From: Streptococcus sinensis
Lineage (GTDB): Bacteria; Bacillota; Bacilli; Lactobacillales; Streptococcaceae
NCBI RefSeq assembly: GCF_000767835.1
Contig: NZ_JPEN01000110.1
Coordinates: forward strand, 1 to 40,900
DNA length: 40,900 nt
Direction: 5' to 3'
Positions within the stretch are counted from its first letter, which is position 1. Each line of letters opens with the position of its first letter. Shown in pieces: positions 10,191 through 18,862 of the stretch. A program made the translations under genes and the position numbers. Under the pieces are notes generated by a model, which did not search any database, had not been told where the DNA came from, and was given only the letters and a program-made list of their open reading frames with translations.

Positions 10191-10390
10191 AGTAAACTAG
10201 CGACTAGCTAAATCAAGCTTGCAAAAGGTACTGTAGGATTTATTGGTCTTGCTTACAAGGGGTATCAAAGCAATATTTTGAACGGCCTTCAGGTCGCTGT
10301 CTGTTACTAAAAGTAAAAGAAAAAACGAGAATAGGCATAAGTTTTAATTTAGATTAGTTGGTTAAACTATTTTAAAAACAAAACTATCTT
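10191..10390. other. Intergenic stretch with no supported gene
   Basis: This AT-rich part of the 357-bp pyk-acn gap holds no ORF with both a start codon and a ribosome site. One frame (about 10214-10306) stays open for roughly 30 codons and ends TAA but has no start codon. It could be a decayed gene end or chance. Confidence 0.5.
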
Positions 10391-10425
10391 TAATTTTCAT
10401 GTTATGTCTTATAACATAAAAATTA
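10391..10425. promoter_or_regulatory. Large palindrome, probable operator of the TCA operon
   Basis: Two 15-bp arms pair with a single mismatch around the 5-bp centre GTCTT; the inner arms ATGTTAT (10399-10405) and ATAACAT (10411-10417) are perfect. It ends 9 bp before the -35 of the acn promoter, centred near -61. There is no T-run after it, so it is not an intrinsic terminator. In Bacillus and Listeria the aconitase gene is controlled by the LysR-type regulator CcpC through an upstream dyad; a similar arrangement here is inference. Confidence 0.6.
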
Positions 10426-10433
10426 AAAAGTTC

Positions 10434-10462
10434 TTGCATAAACTTACGAAAAGATGTATAAT
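10434..10462 (+). promoter_or_regulatory. Sigma-A promoter of acn-citZ-icd
   Basis: TTGCAT (10434-10439), 17-bp spacer, perfect TATAAT (10457-10462); the ATG is 34 bp further on with the ribosome site AAGAGGTG at 10484-10491. Confidence 0.85.
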
Positions 10463-10496
10463 ATAAAACAATTAAAGATAGGTAAGAGGTGCTGAC

Positions 10497-13160
10497 ATGA
10501 CCGAATACAAGACAAAATTACATCATAGGGGCCGTGAATATTACTATACTGATTTAAAACAAGCGAGTAAAGAATTAGGAGGAGATTTAGAGAAAATTCC
10601 TTACTCGATTCGTATATTACTTGAAAGTGTTCTTCGTAAGGAAGATGGATTGGATGTTACAAAAAATCACATATCTTCTTTGGCGAACTATTGTGCAGCA
10701 TCCCCTAAAGGAGAAGTTCCTTTTAAGCCTAGTCGTGTGATTTTACAGGATTTTACGGGTGTTCCAGTTGTAGTCGATCTGGCTAGTATGCGGGACGCTA
10801 TCGTGGGTCAGGGTGGAAGCGCTGATTTGATCAATCCGGAGATTCCTGTGGATTTGGTTATTGACCACAGTGTTCAGGTTGACTTTTATGGTTGTGAAAC
10901 GGCCCTAGAAGAAAATATCAACAAAGAATTTATTCGCAATAATGAACGCTATGAATTTCTTAAATGGGCAGAAAACTCTTTTGATAATTATCGGGCGGTT
11001 CCTCCTGCCACAGGCATTATCCATCAGGTCAATATTGAATTCCTCAGTGATGTCATCATCGAAAAGGATGGTCAGCTCTATCCAGACAGCATGTTTGGGA
11101 CTGACAGCCATACGACCATGATCAATGGTATCGGCGTTCTGGGCTGGGGTGTCGGCGGAATTGAGGCCGAGGCAGCCATGCTGGGTGAGGCTTCCTATTT
11201 CCCAGTGCCTGAAGTCATCGGTGTTCGCTTGCTGGGTAAATTACCGAAGATTGCGACAGCGACGGATTTGGCTTTAAAGGTCACGCAAATCTTGCGGCAG
11301 GAAAATGTTGTTGGTAAATTTGTCGAGTTCTTTGGGTCTGGTTTGGCCAATCTGAGTCTGGCTGACCGTGCAACGGTGGCCAATATGGCACCAGAATACG
11401 GAGCTACCTGTGGCTATTTTCCGATAGATGAGGAAACCCTCAATTACATGCGCCTGACCAATCGATCAGAAGATCACATTGAGCTGACTCGTCTCTACGC
11501 TCAAAAAAACCATCTCTTCTATAATGAGATGGTGGAGCCGATGTATACGAAGGTAGTTGAGATTGATTTGTCCAGCATTGTGCCGAGTATCTCAGGACCT
11601 AAGCGGCCCCAAGATTTGATTGAGTTGACGGCTGCTAAAAAGGAGTTTCAAGCTAGTCTGGTCAGAGAAGCTGGTGTTCGAGGCTTTGGCTTAGATGAGA
11701 GTGAGCTAGAAAAGTCTGCAGTAGTCCAGTTTTCTGACCATGAGGAGACGATTAAGACGGGTCATGTGGCCATCGCAGCCATTACTAGCTGTACCAACAC
11801 ATCCAATCCTTATGTACTCATGGCGGCGGGACTTTTGGCTAAAAATGCGGTGGAAAAAGGCCTGCGCGTTTCAAAGGCGGTCAAGACTTCCTTGGCTCCC
11901 GGCAGCAAGGTAGTTACAGGCTATCTCAGGAAGAGTGGCTTGCAAGCTTATTTAGACCAGCTTGGATTTAACGTAGTCGGCTATGGCTGTACTACTTGTA
12001 TTGGAAATTCAGGAAATCTTCTACCCGAAGTAGCTCAAGTGATTACGGATAGCGACTTGTTAGCTAGTGCTGTTCTTTCAGGAAATCGGAATTTTGAAGG
12101 GCGGATCAATCCTCTGGTCAAGGCGAATTTCCTAGCCAGCCCGCCTCTGGTGGTTGCCTATGCCATAGCTGGAAATACCAATATTGATCTGACCAGTGAG
12201 CCATTGGGCTATGATCAAAAAGGTCAGCCTGTTTACTTGGCGGATATTATGCCAGATCACGACTTAGTTGCAGACTATGTACAAAAATATGTGACGCGCC
12301 AGCTTTTTGAAAAAGAATACGCTCATGTGTTCGATGACAACGAAAAATGGAATCAGATTCCGACGACTAAATCCAAAATTTATAATTGGAATCAGGCTTC
12401 TACCTATATCCAAAACCCACCTTATTTTGATGGCTTAGGTGATGATTTAGCTATTCAGCCTTTGGAAAATCTGGCTGTTCTGGCGAAATTTGGGGATACG
12501 GTGACGACAGACCATATCTCCCCAGCAGGAAATATCGCAAGAAATAGTCCGGCGGCTTCATATTTGGTTGAACACGGAGTGGACTATCAAGAGTTTAATT
12601 CCTATGGCAGCCGCCGAGGCAATCACGAGGTCATGATGCGGGGGACTTTTGCGAATATTCGGATTAAAAACGAGTTGGCAGACGGAAAAATTGGCGGCTA
12701 TACAAATTATAAGGGTGAATTGATGTCAATTTATGAGGCAGCCATGCGCTATAAGGACGATAAAACTGATACTATTGTCCTAGCAGGTAAAGACTATGGC
12801 ATGGGCTCTAGTCGTGACTGGGCAGCTAAGGGAGCTAATCTTTTAGGTGTCAAGGTGGTTCTGGCAGAAAGTTTTGAAAGAATCCACCGGTCTAATTTAG
12901 TTATGATGGGGATTCTCCCGCTTCAGTATCTGGAGGGTGAGAACGCTGAAAGCCTTGGTTTGACTGGGAAAGAGACATTCAATATTGAACTGCCTCAGGA
13001 TCCTCAAGTAGGTCAAATAGTTAAGGTTGTGGCTAGAAATGCTGAAAAAGAGCTCTCATTTAAGGTACGCTTACGTTTTGATGCTGATGCGGATATTCGT
13101 TACTACAGAAATGGCGGCATTTTGCCGATGGTCGTTAGAAAGAAGTTACAAGGGGTGTGA
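10497..13160 (+). CDS. acnA: Aconitate hydratase (aconitase A)
   Basis: An 887-residue [4Fe-4S] enzyme isomerising citrate to isocitrate through cis-aconitate. The cluster ligands are visible: C432 in SCTNTSNP, and C498 and C501 in [12 protein letters not shown]. Other family motifs: [19 protein letters not shown], the swivel domain from about 660 with [13 protein letters not shown] and [13 protein letters not shown]. The length matches the AcnA/IRP type, which in other bacteria can also bind mRNA when the cluster is lost. It heads a three-gene operon with citrate synthase (2-bp gap) and isocitrate dehydrogenase, the arrangement known from S. mutans (citB-citZ-icd). Confidence 0.95.
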   Translation: MTEYKTKLHHRGREYYYTDLKQASKELGGDLEKIPYSIRILLESVLRKEDGLDVTKNHISSLANYCAASPKGEVPFKPSRVILQDFTGVPVVVDLASMRDAIVGQGGSADLINPEIPVDLVIDHSVQVDFYGCETALEENINKEFIRNNERYEFLKWAENSFDNYRAVPPATGIIHQVNIEFLSDVIIEKDGQLYPDSMFGTDSHTTMINGIGVLGWGVGGIEAEAAMLGEASYFPVPEVIGVRLLGKLPKIATATDLALKVTQILRQENVVGKFVEFFGSGLANLSLADRATVANMAPEYGATCGYFPIDEETLNYMRLTNRSEDHIELTRLYAQKNHLFYNEMVEPMYTKVVEIDLSSIVPSISGPKRPQDLIELTAAKKEFQASLVREAGVRGFGLDESELEKSAVVQFSDHEETIKTGHVAIAAITSCTNTSNPYVLMAAGLLAKNAVEKGLRVSKAVKTSLAPGSKVVTGYLRKSGLQAYLDQLGFNVVGYGCTTCIGNSGNLLPEVAQVITDSDLLASAVLSGNRNFEGRINPLVKANFLASPPLVVAYAIAGNTNIDLTSEPLGYDQKGQPVYLADIMPDHDLVADYVQKYVTRQLFEKEYAHVFDDNEKWNQIPTTKSKIYNWNQASTYIQNPPYFDGLGDDLAIQPLENLAVLAKFGDTVTTDHISPAGNIARNSPAASYLVEHGVDYQEFNSYGSRRGNHEVMMRGTFANIRIKNELADGKIGGYTNYKGELMSIYEAAMRYKDDKTDTIVLAGKDYGMGSSRDWAAKGANLLGVKVVLAESFERIHRSNLVMMGILPLQYLEGENAESLGLTGKETFNIELPQDPQVGQIVKVVARNAEKELSFKVRLRFDADADIRYYRNGGILPMVVRKKLQGV

Positions 13161-13162
13161 AT

Positions 13163-14281
13163 ATGAGTCAGACAGATGGTTTAAAAGATACAATCGCCTG
13201 TGATACGAGAATCAGCCAGATTGTGGATGACTCCCTGTCCTATGCAGGTTATAATATTTCAGAATTGATGGAGCATAATGCAAGCTTTGAAGAGGTGATT
13301 TATCTGCTGTGGAATTTGCATTTGCCAACTCAGATTGAACTCAAGCGTTTTGTGGATGATTTGCGAGCAAATTACGCCATTAGCGACGCAGTGGAACAAT
13401 GCCTTCTCATCCAGTCACGAAAGCATTTGCATCCGATGAGTGTTTTACGTTCAACGGTTAGTCTTCTGGGGGTTTACAATGTCCATGCGGAGGAAACGTC
13501 CCTTGAAGCAACCTATGAACAAAGCATTCAGCTTATGGCCAAGATGCCGACTATAATCGCGGCCTTTGCTAGATTGAGGACGGGTCATACTCCGATTGAG
13601 CCACGAGAGGATCTAGGTTTTGCGGCTAATTTCCTCTATATGCTCAAAGGAGAGGAAGCGAGTGAACTTGAAGTTGAGGCCTTTAACCGTGCGCTGGTGC
13701 TTCATGCTGATCACGAACTCAATGCTTCCACTTTTGCAGCACGGGTCTGTGCTTCTACTCTGACTGATATTTATTCCTGCGTGACGGCGGCGGTCGGAGC
13801 GCTCAAGGGCTCGCTTCATGGCGGTGCCAATGAATGTGTTTTTGATATGTTAAAGGAAATCAGAGAAGAGGGAGATACACAGGCTTATCTAGAGCGAAAA
13901 CTGGCTTCCCATGAGAAAATCATGGGCTTTGGTCATCGAGTTTATAAAACTCAGGATCCTCGGGAGAAGTATCTGAGAGAAATGGCAGAGAAGTTGACCA
14001 AGGGAACAGAAAATGAGGTCTGGTACCAGCTTTCAGAAGAAATCGAAGATTACATGAAACATACCAAACATCTGATTCCCAACGTCGATTTTTATTCGGC
14101 TACGGTTTATCATGTGTTGGGCATTGATAGCAGCATCTACACTCTTATTTTTGCCATGAGTCGGGTGTCTGGCTGGATTGCTCATGTTCAGGAACAACGC
14201 AAGAATAATAAACTGATTCGTCCGCGTTCCAACTATATTGGTGCTCAGGATTTGGAGTACCTCCCAATTGGAAGGAGATAA
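13163..14281 (+). CDS. citZ: Citrate synthase
   Basis: A 372-residue enzyme condensing oxaloacetate and acetyl-CoA to citrate. Conserved catalytic regions are the histidine in [13 protein letters not shown], the second histidine in [13 protein letters not shown], and the catalytic aspartate in [11 protein letters not shown]. Length fits the small Gram-positive dimeric class. I place the start at ATG 13163, 7 nt after AAGGGG; an in-frame GTG at 13157 overlaps the aconitase stop but is only 1-2 nt from the ribosome site. The gene's own end carries the GGAAGGAG that serves icd. Confidence 0.94.
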   Translation: MSQTDGLKDTIACDTRISQIVDDSLSYAGYNISELMEHNASFEEVIYLLWNLHLPTQIELKRFVDDLRANYAISDAVEQCLLIQSRKHLHPMSVLRSTVSLLGVYNVHAEETSLEATYEQSIQLMAKMPTIIAAFARLRTGHTPIEPREDLGFAANFLYMLKGEEASELEVEAFNRALVLHADHELNASTFAARVCASTLTDIYSCVTAAVGALKGSLHGGANECVFDMLKEIREEGDTQAYLERKLASHEKIMGFGHRVYKTQDPREKYLREMAEKLTKGTENEVWYQLSEEIEDYMKHTKHLIPNVDFYSATVYHVLGIDSSIYTLIFAMSRVSGWIAHVQEQRKNNKLIRPRSNYIGAQDLEYLPIGRR

Positions 14282-14282
14282 G

Positions 14283-15479
14283 ATGGCAGATAAGATTTCG
14301 TTTGAGAAGGGGAAGCTGTTAGTACCAGATACGCCCCTTATTCCCTACATTGAAGGTGATGGAGTTGGGGTAGATATCTGGGAGAATGCCCAGCTGGTCT
14401 TTGACAAGGCCGTAGAAAAGGCCTATGGTGGACAGAGACGGGTTGTCTGGAAGGAAGTTTTGGCTGGGAAAAAAGCAGCAGACCTGAAGGGAGAATGGCT
14501 GCCAGATGACACGCTGGCAACGATTAAGAGCCATCTAGTAGCTATCAAGGGGCCGCTAGAAACACCTGTCGGAGAAGGTATCCGTTCGCTGAATGTCACC
14601 CTAAGGCAGGAATTGGATCTCTATGCCTGCCTGCGGCCAGTTCGTTATTTCAAAGGTGTTCCCAGTCCGCTCAAGCACCCAGAGAAAACAGATATCACGA
14701 TTTTTCGGGAAAATACCGAGGACATCTATGCTGGGATCGAGTGGGAGAGCGGATCGGTTGCTGTTAAAAAAGTTATAGATTTCTTGCAGAAGGACATGCA
14801 GGTTGACAAGATTCGCTTCCCAGAAAGCTCTGCTATTGGGATTAAGCCTATTTCTAGACAGGGAAGTGAGCGGCTGACACGGGCGGCCATTGACTATGTG
14901 TTAGCAAAAGGCCTGACGCGAGTAACACTGGTCCACAAGGGAAATATCCAGAAATTTACAGAGGGCGGCTTTCGAAAATGGGGCTATGAACTAGCTCAAA
15001 GAGAGTATGCGAATGAGCTTGCTGCTGGGAAATTGGTCATTCAGGACGTTATTGCGGATAATTTTTTGCAGCAGATTCTGCTCTACCCAGAGAAATTTGA
15101 TGTTGTCGCCTTGACCAATCTAAACGGTGATTATGCTAGCGATGCCTTGGCTGCCCAAGTTGGCGGCATTGGTATTGCGCCAGGAGCCAATATCAACTAC
15201 GAGACCGGCCATGCCATTTTTGAAGCTACTCATGGGACAGCGCCAGATATAGCGGGCCAAAACAAGGCTAATCCATGTTCTCTCCTTTTGTCGGGTGCCC
15301 TGCTTTTTGACTATATTGGCTGGTCGGAAGCGGCTCATCTCCTTACTCAGGCTATTGAGAGGGCTCTCTTTGAGCAAAAAGTAACCGGAGATTTTGCCAG
15401 CCAGCTAGAGGGAGTAGTTGCCCTATCAACGGGTGACTTTGCTCAGGTTTTGTTAACATACATAGAAGAGCAAAAATAG
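14283..15479 (+). CDS. icd: Isocitrate dehydrogenase (NADP-type family)
   Basis: A 398-residue enzyme oxidising isocitrate to 2-oxoglutarate and CO2. Motifs: [27 protein letters not shown] (substrate loop, including the serine that is phosphorylated in E. coli), [33 protein letters not shown] (metal-binding aspartates) and [21 protein letters not shown] 14283 follows the citZ stop by one base with GGAAGGAG overlapping the end of citZ; longer in-frame starts inside citZ lack support. With no 2-oxoglutarate dehydrogenase in the window, the operon probably makes glutamate precursor. Cofactor choice (NADP over NAD) is inferred from the family. Confidence 0.93.
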   Translation: MADKISFEKGKLLVPDTPLIPYIEGDGVGVDIWENAQLVFDKAVEKAYGGQRRVVWKEVLAGKKAADLKGEWLPDDTLATIKSHLVAIKGPLETPVGEGIRSLNVTLRQELDLYACLRPVRYFKGVPSPLKHPEKTDITIFRENTEDIYAGIEWESGSVAVKKVIDFLQKDMQVDKIRFPESSAIGIKPISRQGSERLTRAAIDYVLAKGLTRVTLVHKGNIQKFTEGGFRKWGYELAQREYANELAAGKLVIQDVIADNFLQQILLYPEKFDVVALTNLNGDYASDALAAQVGGIGIAPGANINYETGHAIFEATHGTAPDIAGQNKANPCSLLLSGALLFDYIGWSEAAHLLTQAIERALFEQKVTGDFASQLEGVVALSTGDFAQVLLTYIEEQK

Positions 15480-15866
15480 AAGAAAATATGCTTTAGTGAG
15501 GTGAATCAGAGTTTGCTGGGATTTGCCAAAGAATAAATTGGTTCGATGTTCATCGGTAAGTAAGCAGTAGGGCTTGAATGTGTTGAGAAGATTTACTTTA
15601 AGTTTTTCTAAAGGTTTCTATAAGAAATGGTTAAGCTGAATGGCTTATACTAGTGTCAACAAATAAGAAACGAGGGCAGTCCAATGACATATAAAGTTAA
15701 AGTAAATTATAAGAAATCATTCATCCGCTCCAAGCTAAAATAGGCAGTCTAACCAGTATTCGTAAAAGAGGCAAGAAATAGATCCCCGTATAAAAATCTC
15801 ACTAATTTTTCATATCATCTCCTAAATATAAAAACCTTTTAAAAACCAAATTATCCAAAGAACAGG
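15480..15866. other. Long intergenic region after icd, no convincing gene
   Basis: Nearly 390 bp without a supported gene. A 19-codon ORF (15684-15743) has only a weak GAGGG upstream. On the minus strand a good AGGAG (15823-15819) is placed before an ATG (15813) that meets TAG after three codons, as if the 5' end of a lost gene remained. The first terminator after icd is the hairpin at 15867. Confidence 0.5.
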
Positions 15867-15914
15867 AAAACTCCTCTGTCGGCTAAGAGCCCAGCTAACA
15901 GAGGAGATTTTTTT
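15867..15914. terminator. Bidirectional terminator between icd and treR
   Basis: CTCCTCTGT (15871-15879) pairs with ACAGAGGAG (15898-15906); an inner GGCT/AGCT stem continues it. The rightward side carries ATTTTTTT; leftward the T-run is short (TTTT), so it is strongest for transcripts from the icd side and weaker for treR. Confidence 0.8.
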
Positions 15915-15934
15915 ATATTCGCTGAGTAGCAAAA

Positions 15935-16648
15935 TCATTCTTTCTGCCGTGTGGCAAAGTCCACGAAGCGGAATTTATCTAATTTGTGTCGGCTTTCCGT
16001 GTATTGAAACTGGCGGCCGTCAGCTAGATAGACCTGAGATTTGATAGAAACGACATACTGATCTCGACCGATATCCATGAGAATTTGGTCTTGGTCGTTG
16101 ACATGATCTATCGTAATTTCTTTTTTGGCATAGGCAATGTTGAGCTTTAATGTTTCTTCCAAGTAGGCATAGATAGAATGCTCACCAATTTCTCTGTTCA
16201 TATCTGGCACCAAGCTTTTATCCAAATAGTCAATATCCAAGACAGAAGCGATATTGTCGACTACTCGCTGCCGGACAATGCGCCAAACCAAACGGTATTC
16301 TGGAAAGCCAGTTGTTTTTGCTAGTTTTTTATCTACAGTGATTTTATCAAGACTGATGACATTGGTCTTGGACTGCAGTTTATGCTGTGCTACTAATTCT
16401 TGATAACTGGTTAAGTTGGAAACAGGGAAGTCTAGTTGCTCCTGTTTGACGACTTTGGAGCCCTGCCCCCGCACTTTTTCAATCAGTCCCTCTTTTTGCA
16501 GGAGCGCTAAAGCCTTGCGAACAGTATCCCGACTGACTTGGTAGATTTCCATCAGTTGATGTTCACTGGGGAGGAAGTCATTGAGCTGGTATTTTTCGCC
16601 TAAAATATCCCGTTCAAGCTGTTTGAATAATTGTTTGTATTTCTTCAT
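15935..16648 (-). CDS. treR: GntR-family trehalose operon repressor
   Basis: A 237-residue transcription regulator: N-terminal GntR winged helix (about 5-70, with LPSEHQLMEIYQVSRDTVRKAL as its helix-turn-helix and LIEKVRGQGSKV as the wing) and a C-terminal UTRA effector domain (about 90-235). TreR proteins repress treP/treC and are released by trehalose 6-phosphate. I chose the start at 16648, behind GAGGGA; the in-frame ATG at 16681 adds 11 residues not typical of the family. It is divergent from treP and shares a control region with TTGTAT/ATACAA half-sites, so autoregulation is likely. Confidence 0.9.
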   Translation of the reverse strand: MKKYKQLFKQLERDILGEKYQLNDFLPSEHQLMEIYQVSRDTVRKALALLQKEGLIEKVRGQGSKVVKQEQLDFPVSNLTSYQELVAQHKLQSKTNVISLDKITVDKKLAKTTGFPEYRLVWRIVRQRVVDNIASVLDIDYLDKSLVPDMNREIGEHSIYAYLEETLKLNIAYAKKEITIDHVNDQDQILMDIGRDQYVVSIKSQVYLADGRQFQYTESRHKLDKFRFVDFATRQKE

Positions 16649-16659
16649 AAATCCCTCGC

Positions 16660-16681
16660 TTGTATTCTTTTTATCATACAA
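16660..16681. promoter_or_regulatory. Inverted repeat, possible TreR site upstream of treR
   Basis: TTGTAT (16660-16665) and ATACAA (16676-16681) form a 6-bp inverted repeat with a 10-bp spacer between the treR promoter and its ATG. The half-sites match the core of the treP-side element TTGCATACAA. Confidence 0.4.
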
Positions 16682-16689
16682 CTGTTAAA

Positions 16690-16718
16690 ATTTTAGCAAA
16701 AATATCGCTATTTTTCAA
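16690..16718 (-). promoter_or_regulatory. Promoter of treR
   Basis: On the minus strand TTGAAA (16718-16713), 17-bp spacer, TAAAAT (16695-16690) with a TGC extension before the -10. Confidence 0.65.
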
Positions 16719-16725
16719 CAAACAA

Positions 16726-16737
16726 CTTGCATACAAG
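16726..16737. promoter_or_regulatory. TreR-like operator over the treP -35
   Basis: CTTGCATACAAG is a near-palindrome that contains the treP -35. It shares TTGnAT and ATACAA half-sites with the repeat beside treR. Assignment to TreR is inference from position and resemblance to GntR-type tre operators. Confidence 0.45.
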
Positions 16738-16755
16738 ATTGTTATCGATTACAAT
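16727..16755 (+). promoter_or_regulatory. Sigma-A promoter of treP-treC
   Basis: TTGCAT (16727-16732), 17-bp spacer, TACAAT (16750-16755). Confidence 0.8.
16738..16755. promoter_or_regulatory. Catabolite-responsive (cre) element in the treP promoter
   Basis: ATTGTTATCGATTACAAT is an almost perfect 18-bp palindrome filling the space from the -35 to the -10. Its core TGTTATCGATTACA (16740-16753) matches the cre consensus TGnAAnCGnTnnCA at all but one position. CcpA bound here should block RNA polymerase when glucose is present. Confidence 0.65.
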
Positions 16756-16805
16756 TAAGTTTGTAAGCTAGTTAAAAAACTAGTGTATCAAAATATAAGG
16801 AGAGT

Positions 16806-16822
16806 GCTGGATGATTTCCAGC
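16806..16822 (+). promoter_or_regulatory. Leader hairpin between ribosome site and treP start
   Basis: GCTGG (16806-16810) pairs with CCAGC (16818-16822) around the loop ATGATTT. It sits between the only strong ribosome site, AAGGAG (16797-16802), and the treP ATG at 16833. Folding would shorten the effective spacing from 30 to about 13 nt and would also hide the ATG at 16811. Confidence 0.45.
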
Positions 16823-16846
16823 CATAGGTCAAATGGGAAAATTTGA
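16811..16846 (+). CDS. Possible 11-residue leader peptide overlapping treP
   Basis: ATG at 16811 is 8 nt after AAGGAG and encodes MISSHRSNGKI, ending TGA 13 bases inside treP in another frame. It has the best ribosome site in the leader, while treP has only TAGGT. It may couple translation into treP, or be a chance ORF. Confidence 0.3.
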   Translation: MISSHRSNGKI

Positions 16847-18800
16847 AAAGGAAGTCAAAGATTTGCTGAAGGCAATTGGCGGCAAAGAGAATGTCACAGC
16901 GGTCACTCACTGTGCTACCCGGATGCGTTTCGTTCTTGGTGACGAAAAGAAAGCCAATGTTAAAGCCATTGAAGCCATTCCAGTCGTAAAAGGAACCTTT
17001 ACCAATGCTGGACAGTTCCAAGTCATCATTGGAAACGATGTACCGATTTTCTACAACGACTTCACAGCTGTATCTGGTATCGAGGGTGTTTCCAAAGAGG
17101 CAGCTAAATCAGCAGCTAAGACTAATCAAAACCCAGTTCAGCGGGTCATGACGACTCTGGCTGAAATATTCACTCCAATCATTCCAGCCTTGATTGTCGG
17201 AGGGTTAATCCTCGGCTTCCGAAATGTCCTTGAAGGCGTGCATTGGTCTATGTTGGATGGGAAAACCATCACAGAAGTATCTCAATTCTGGGCTGGGATC
17301 AACCATTTCTTGTGGCTTCCAGGTGAAGCGATTTTCCAATTCTTACCAGTAGGAATCACTTGGTCTGTTTCTCGTAAGATGGGAACTAGCCAGATTCTGG
17401 GTATTGTCTTGGGGATCTGTTTGGTGTCACCGCAGTTGCTCAATGCTTACGCAGTGGCATCGACACCAGCAGCTGAAATCGCTAAGGACTGGGTTTGGGA
17501 TTTCGGTTTCTTCACTGTTAACCGTATTGGCTACCAAGCGCAGGTTATTCCAGCTTTGCTGGCAGGACTTTCCCTATCTTATCTAGAAATTTTCTGGCGC
17601 AAACATATTCCAGAAGTAGTGTCTATGATTTTTGTGCCCTTCTTATCATTGATTCCAGCTCTGATTCTGGCTCATACAGTTTTGGGTCCTATCGGGTGGA
17701 CAATCGGTCAGGGACTTTCAACAGTCGTTCTTGCAGGTTTAACCGGTCCGGTTAAATGGCTCTTTGGTGCAATTTTTGGTGCCCTTTACGCTCCATTTGT
17801 TATCACTGGTCTTCATCATATGACCAATGCCATTGATACTCAGTTGGTAGCTGATGCCGGTGGTACTGGTCTTTGGCCAATGATTGCTCTATCCAATATT
17901 GCTCAAGGTTCAGCTGTATTTGCTTATTACCTTATGAATCGCCATGATGAGCGGGAAGCGCAAATTTCCTTGCCAGCTACCATTTCAGCTTATCTCGGTA
18001 TTACTGAGCCAGCCCTTTTCGGGGTAAATGTCAAGTACATCTATCCATTTGTTGCGGGAATGATTGGTTCATCTATTGCAGGTTTGCTCTCTGTAACCTT
18101 TAATATCACGGCCAATGCTATCGGTATTGGTGGTTTGCCAGGAATCCTTTCTATCCAAGCAAAATATATGATTCCATTTGCAGGGGTTATGCTTGTTGCA
18201 ATCGCTGTACCAATGGTCTTGACTTTCTTCTTCCACAAGACAGGATTCTTGACCAAGACAGAAGAAGATCCAGAACTGCAAGCCGAATTTGCAGCTCAAG
18301 AAGAAGCAGAATTCGCTCATCAGGAAACAAAGCTTGTAGCATCAGTAGAAATTGTCAGCCCTCTTGCTGGTCAAGTAAAAGAACTCAGTCAGGCAACCGA
18401 TCCAGTATTTTCATCAGGTGTGATGGGACAGGGCTTAGTGATTGATCCAAGTGAAGGTGAGTTAGTGTCACCTGTGAACGGTACGGTGACTGTTCTCTTC
18501 CCAACCAAACATGCAGTCGGTATTGTATCGGACGAAGGTGTGGAAATGCTTATGCATATCGGTATGGATACAGTCGGTCTAGATGGCAAGGGCTTTGAAG
18601 CCCATATTGCGCAAGGTGATCATGTGACTATTGGACAAAAACTGATTAGCTTCGACATGGATGTCATCAAGGCTGCAGGACTCGTGATAGAAACACCTGT
18701 CATTATCACCAATCAGGATGCTTTCGTAGCAGATATGAGTGGAGAATATCCTAGTCATATCAAATGCGGCGATAAATTGATGACAGCAAAACGCATCTAA
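16833..18800 (+). CDS. treP: Trehalose-specific PTS enzyme IIBCA
   Basis: A 655-residue phosphotransferase permease that imports trehalose as trehalose 6-phosphate. Domains in order: EIIB (about 1-80, phosphorylated Cys27 in THCATRMRFVL), membrane EIIC (about 105-460, with EIFTPIIPALIVGGLILG and GITEPALFGVN), and a C-terminal EIIA of the glucose type (about 500-650, active histidine near 574 in MLMHIGMDTVGLDG). The full IIBCA fusion means no separate IIA is needed. The ATG has a weak ribosome site, TAGGT; the strong AAGGAG lies 30 nt upstream before a small hairpin. Operon with treC, 62-bp gap; control by TreR and CcpA is expected from the promoter sites. Confidence 0.95.
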   Translation: MGKFEKEVKDLLKAIGGKENVTAVTHCATRMRFVLGDEKKANVKAIEAIPVVKGTFTNAGQFQVIIGNDVPIFYNDFTAVSGIEGVSKEAAKSAAKTNQNPVQRVMTTLAEIFTPIIPALIVGGLILGFRNVLEGVHWSMLDGKTITEVSQFWAGINHFLWLPGEAIFQFLPVGITWSVSRKMGTSQILGIVLGICLVSPQLLNAYAVASTPAAEIAKDWVWDFGFFTVNRIGYQAQVIPALLAGLSLSYLEIFWRKHIPEVVSMIFVPFLSLIPALILAHTVLGPIGWTIGQGLSTVVLAGLTGPVKWLFGAIFGALYAPFVITGLHHMTNAIDTQLVADAGGTGLWPMIALSNIAQGSAVFAYYLMNRHDEREAQISLPATISAYLGITEPALFGVNVKYIYPFVAGMIGSSIAGLLSVTFNITANAIGIGGLPGILSIQAKYMIPFAGVMLVAIAVPMVLTFFFHKTGFLTKTEEDPELQAEFAAQEEAEFAHQETKLVASVEIVSPLAGQVKELSQATDPVFSSGVMGQGLVIDPSEGELVSPVNGTVTVLFPTKHAVGIVSDEGVEMLMHIGMDTVGLDGKGFEAHIAQGDHVTIGQKLISFDMDVIKAAGLVIETPVIITNQDAFVADMSGEYPSHIKCGDKLMTAKRI

Positions 18801-18862
18801 GAATAGTTAACTCGTGGGATGGCGGCTCTTAGCCCCTCCCTTTTATCAAAAAAGGAGAAAAT

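Noticed and set aside
10214-10306. Open frame of about 30 codons in the pyk-acn gap
   Set aside because: It has no start codon or ribosome site and no recognisable motif; a relic is possible but not supported.
15605-15651. Second CiaR-type site (TTTAAG-N5-CTAAAG) before TATACT
   Set aside because: Two mismatches in the second repeat and wrong distance to any -10.
18806-18855. GGCT/AGCC hairpin between treP and treC
   Set aside because: The short stem is followed by a broken T-run (CCTCCCTTTT) and directly by the treC ribosome site; too weak to call an attenuator.
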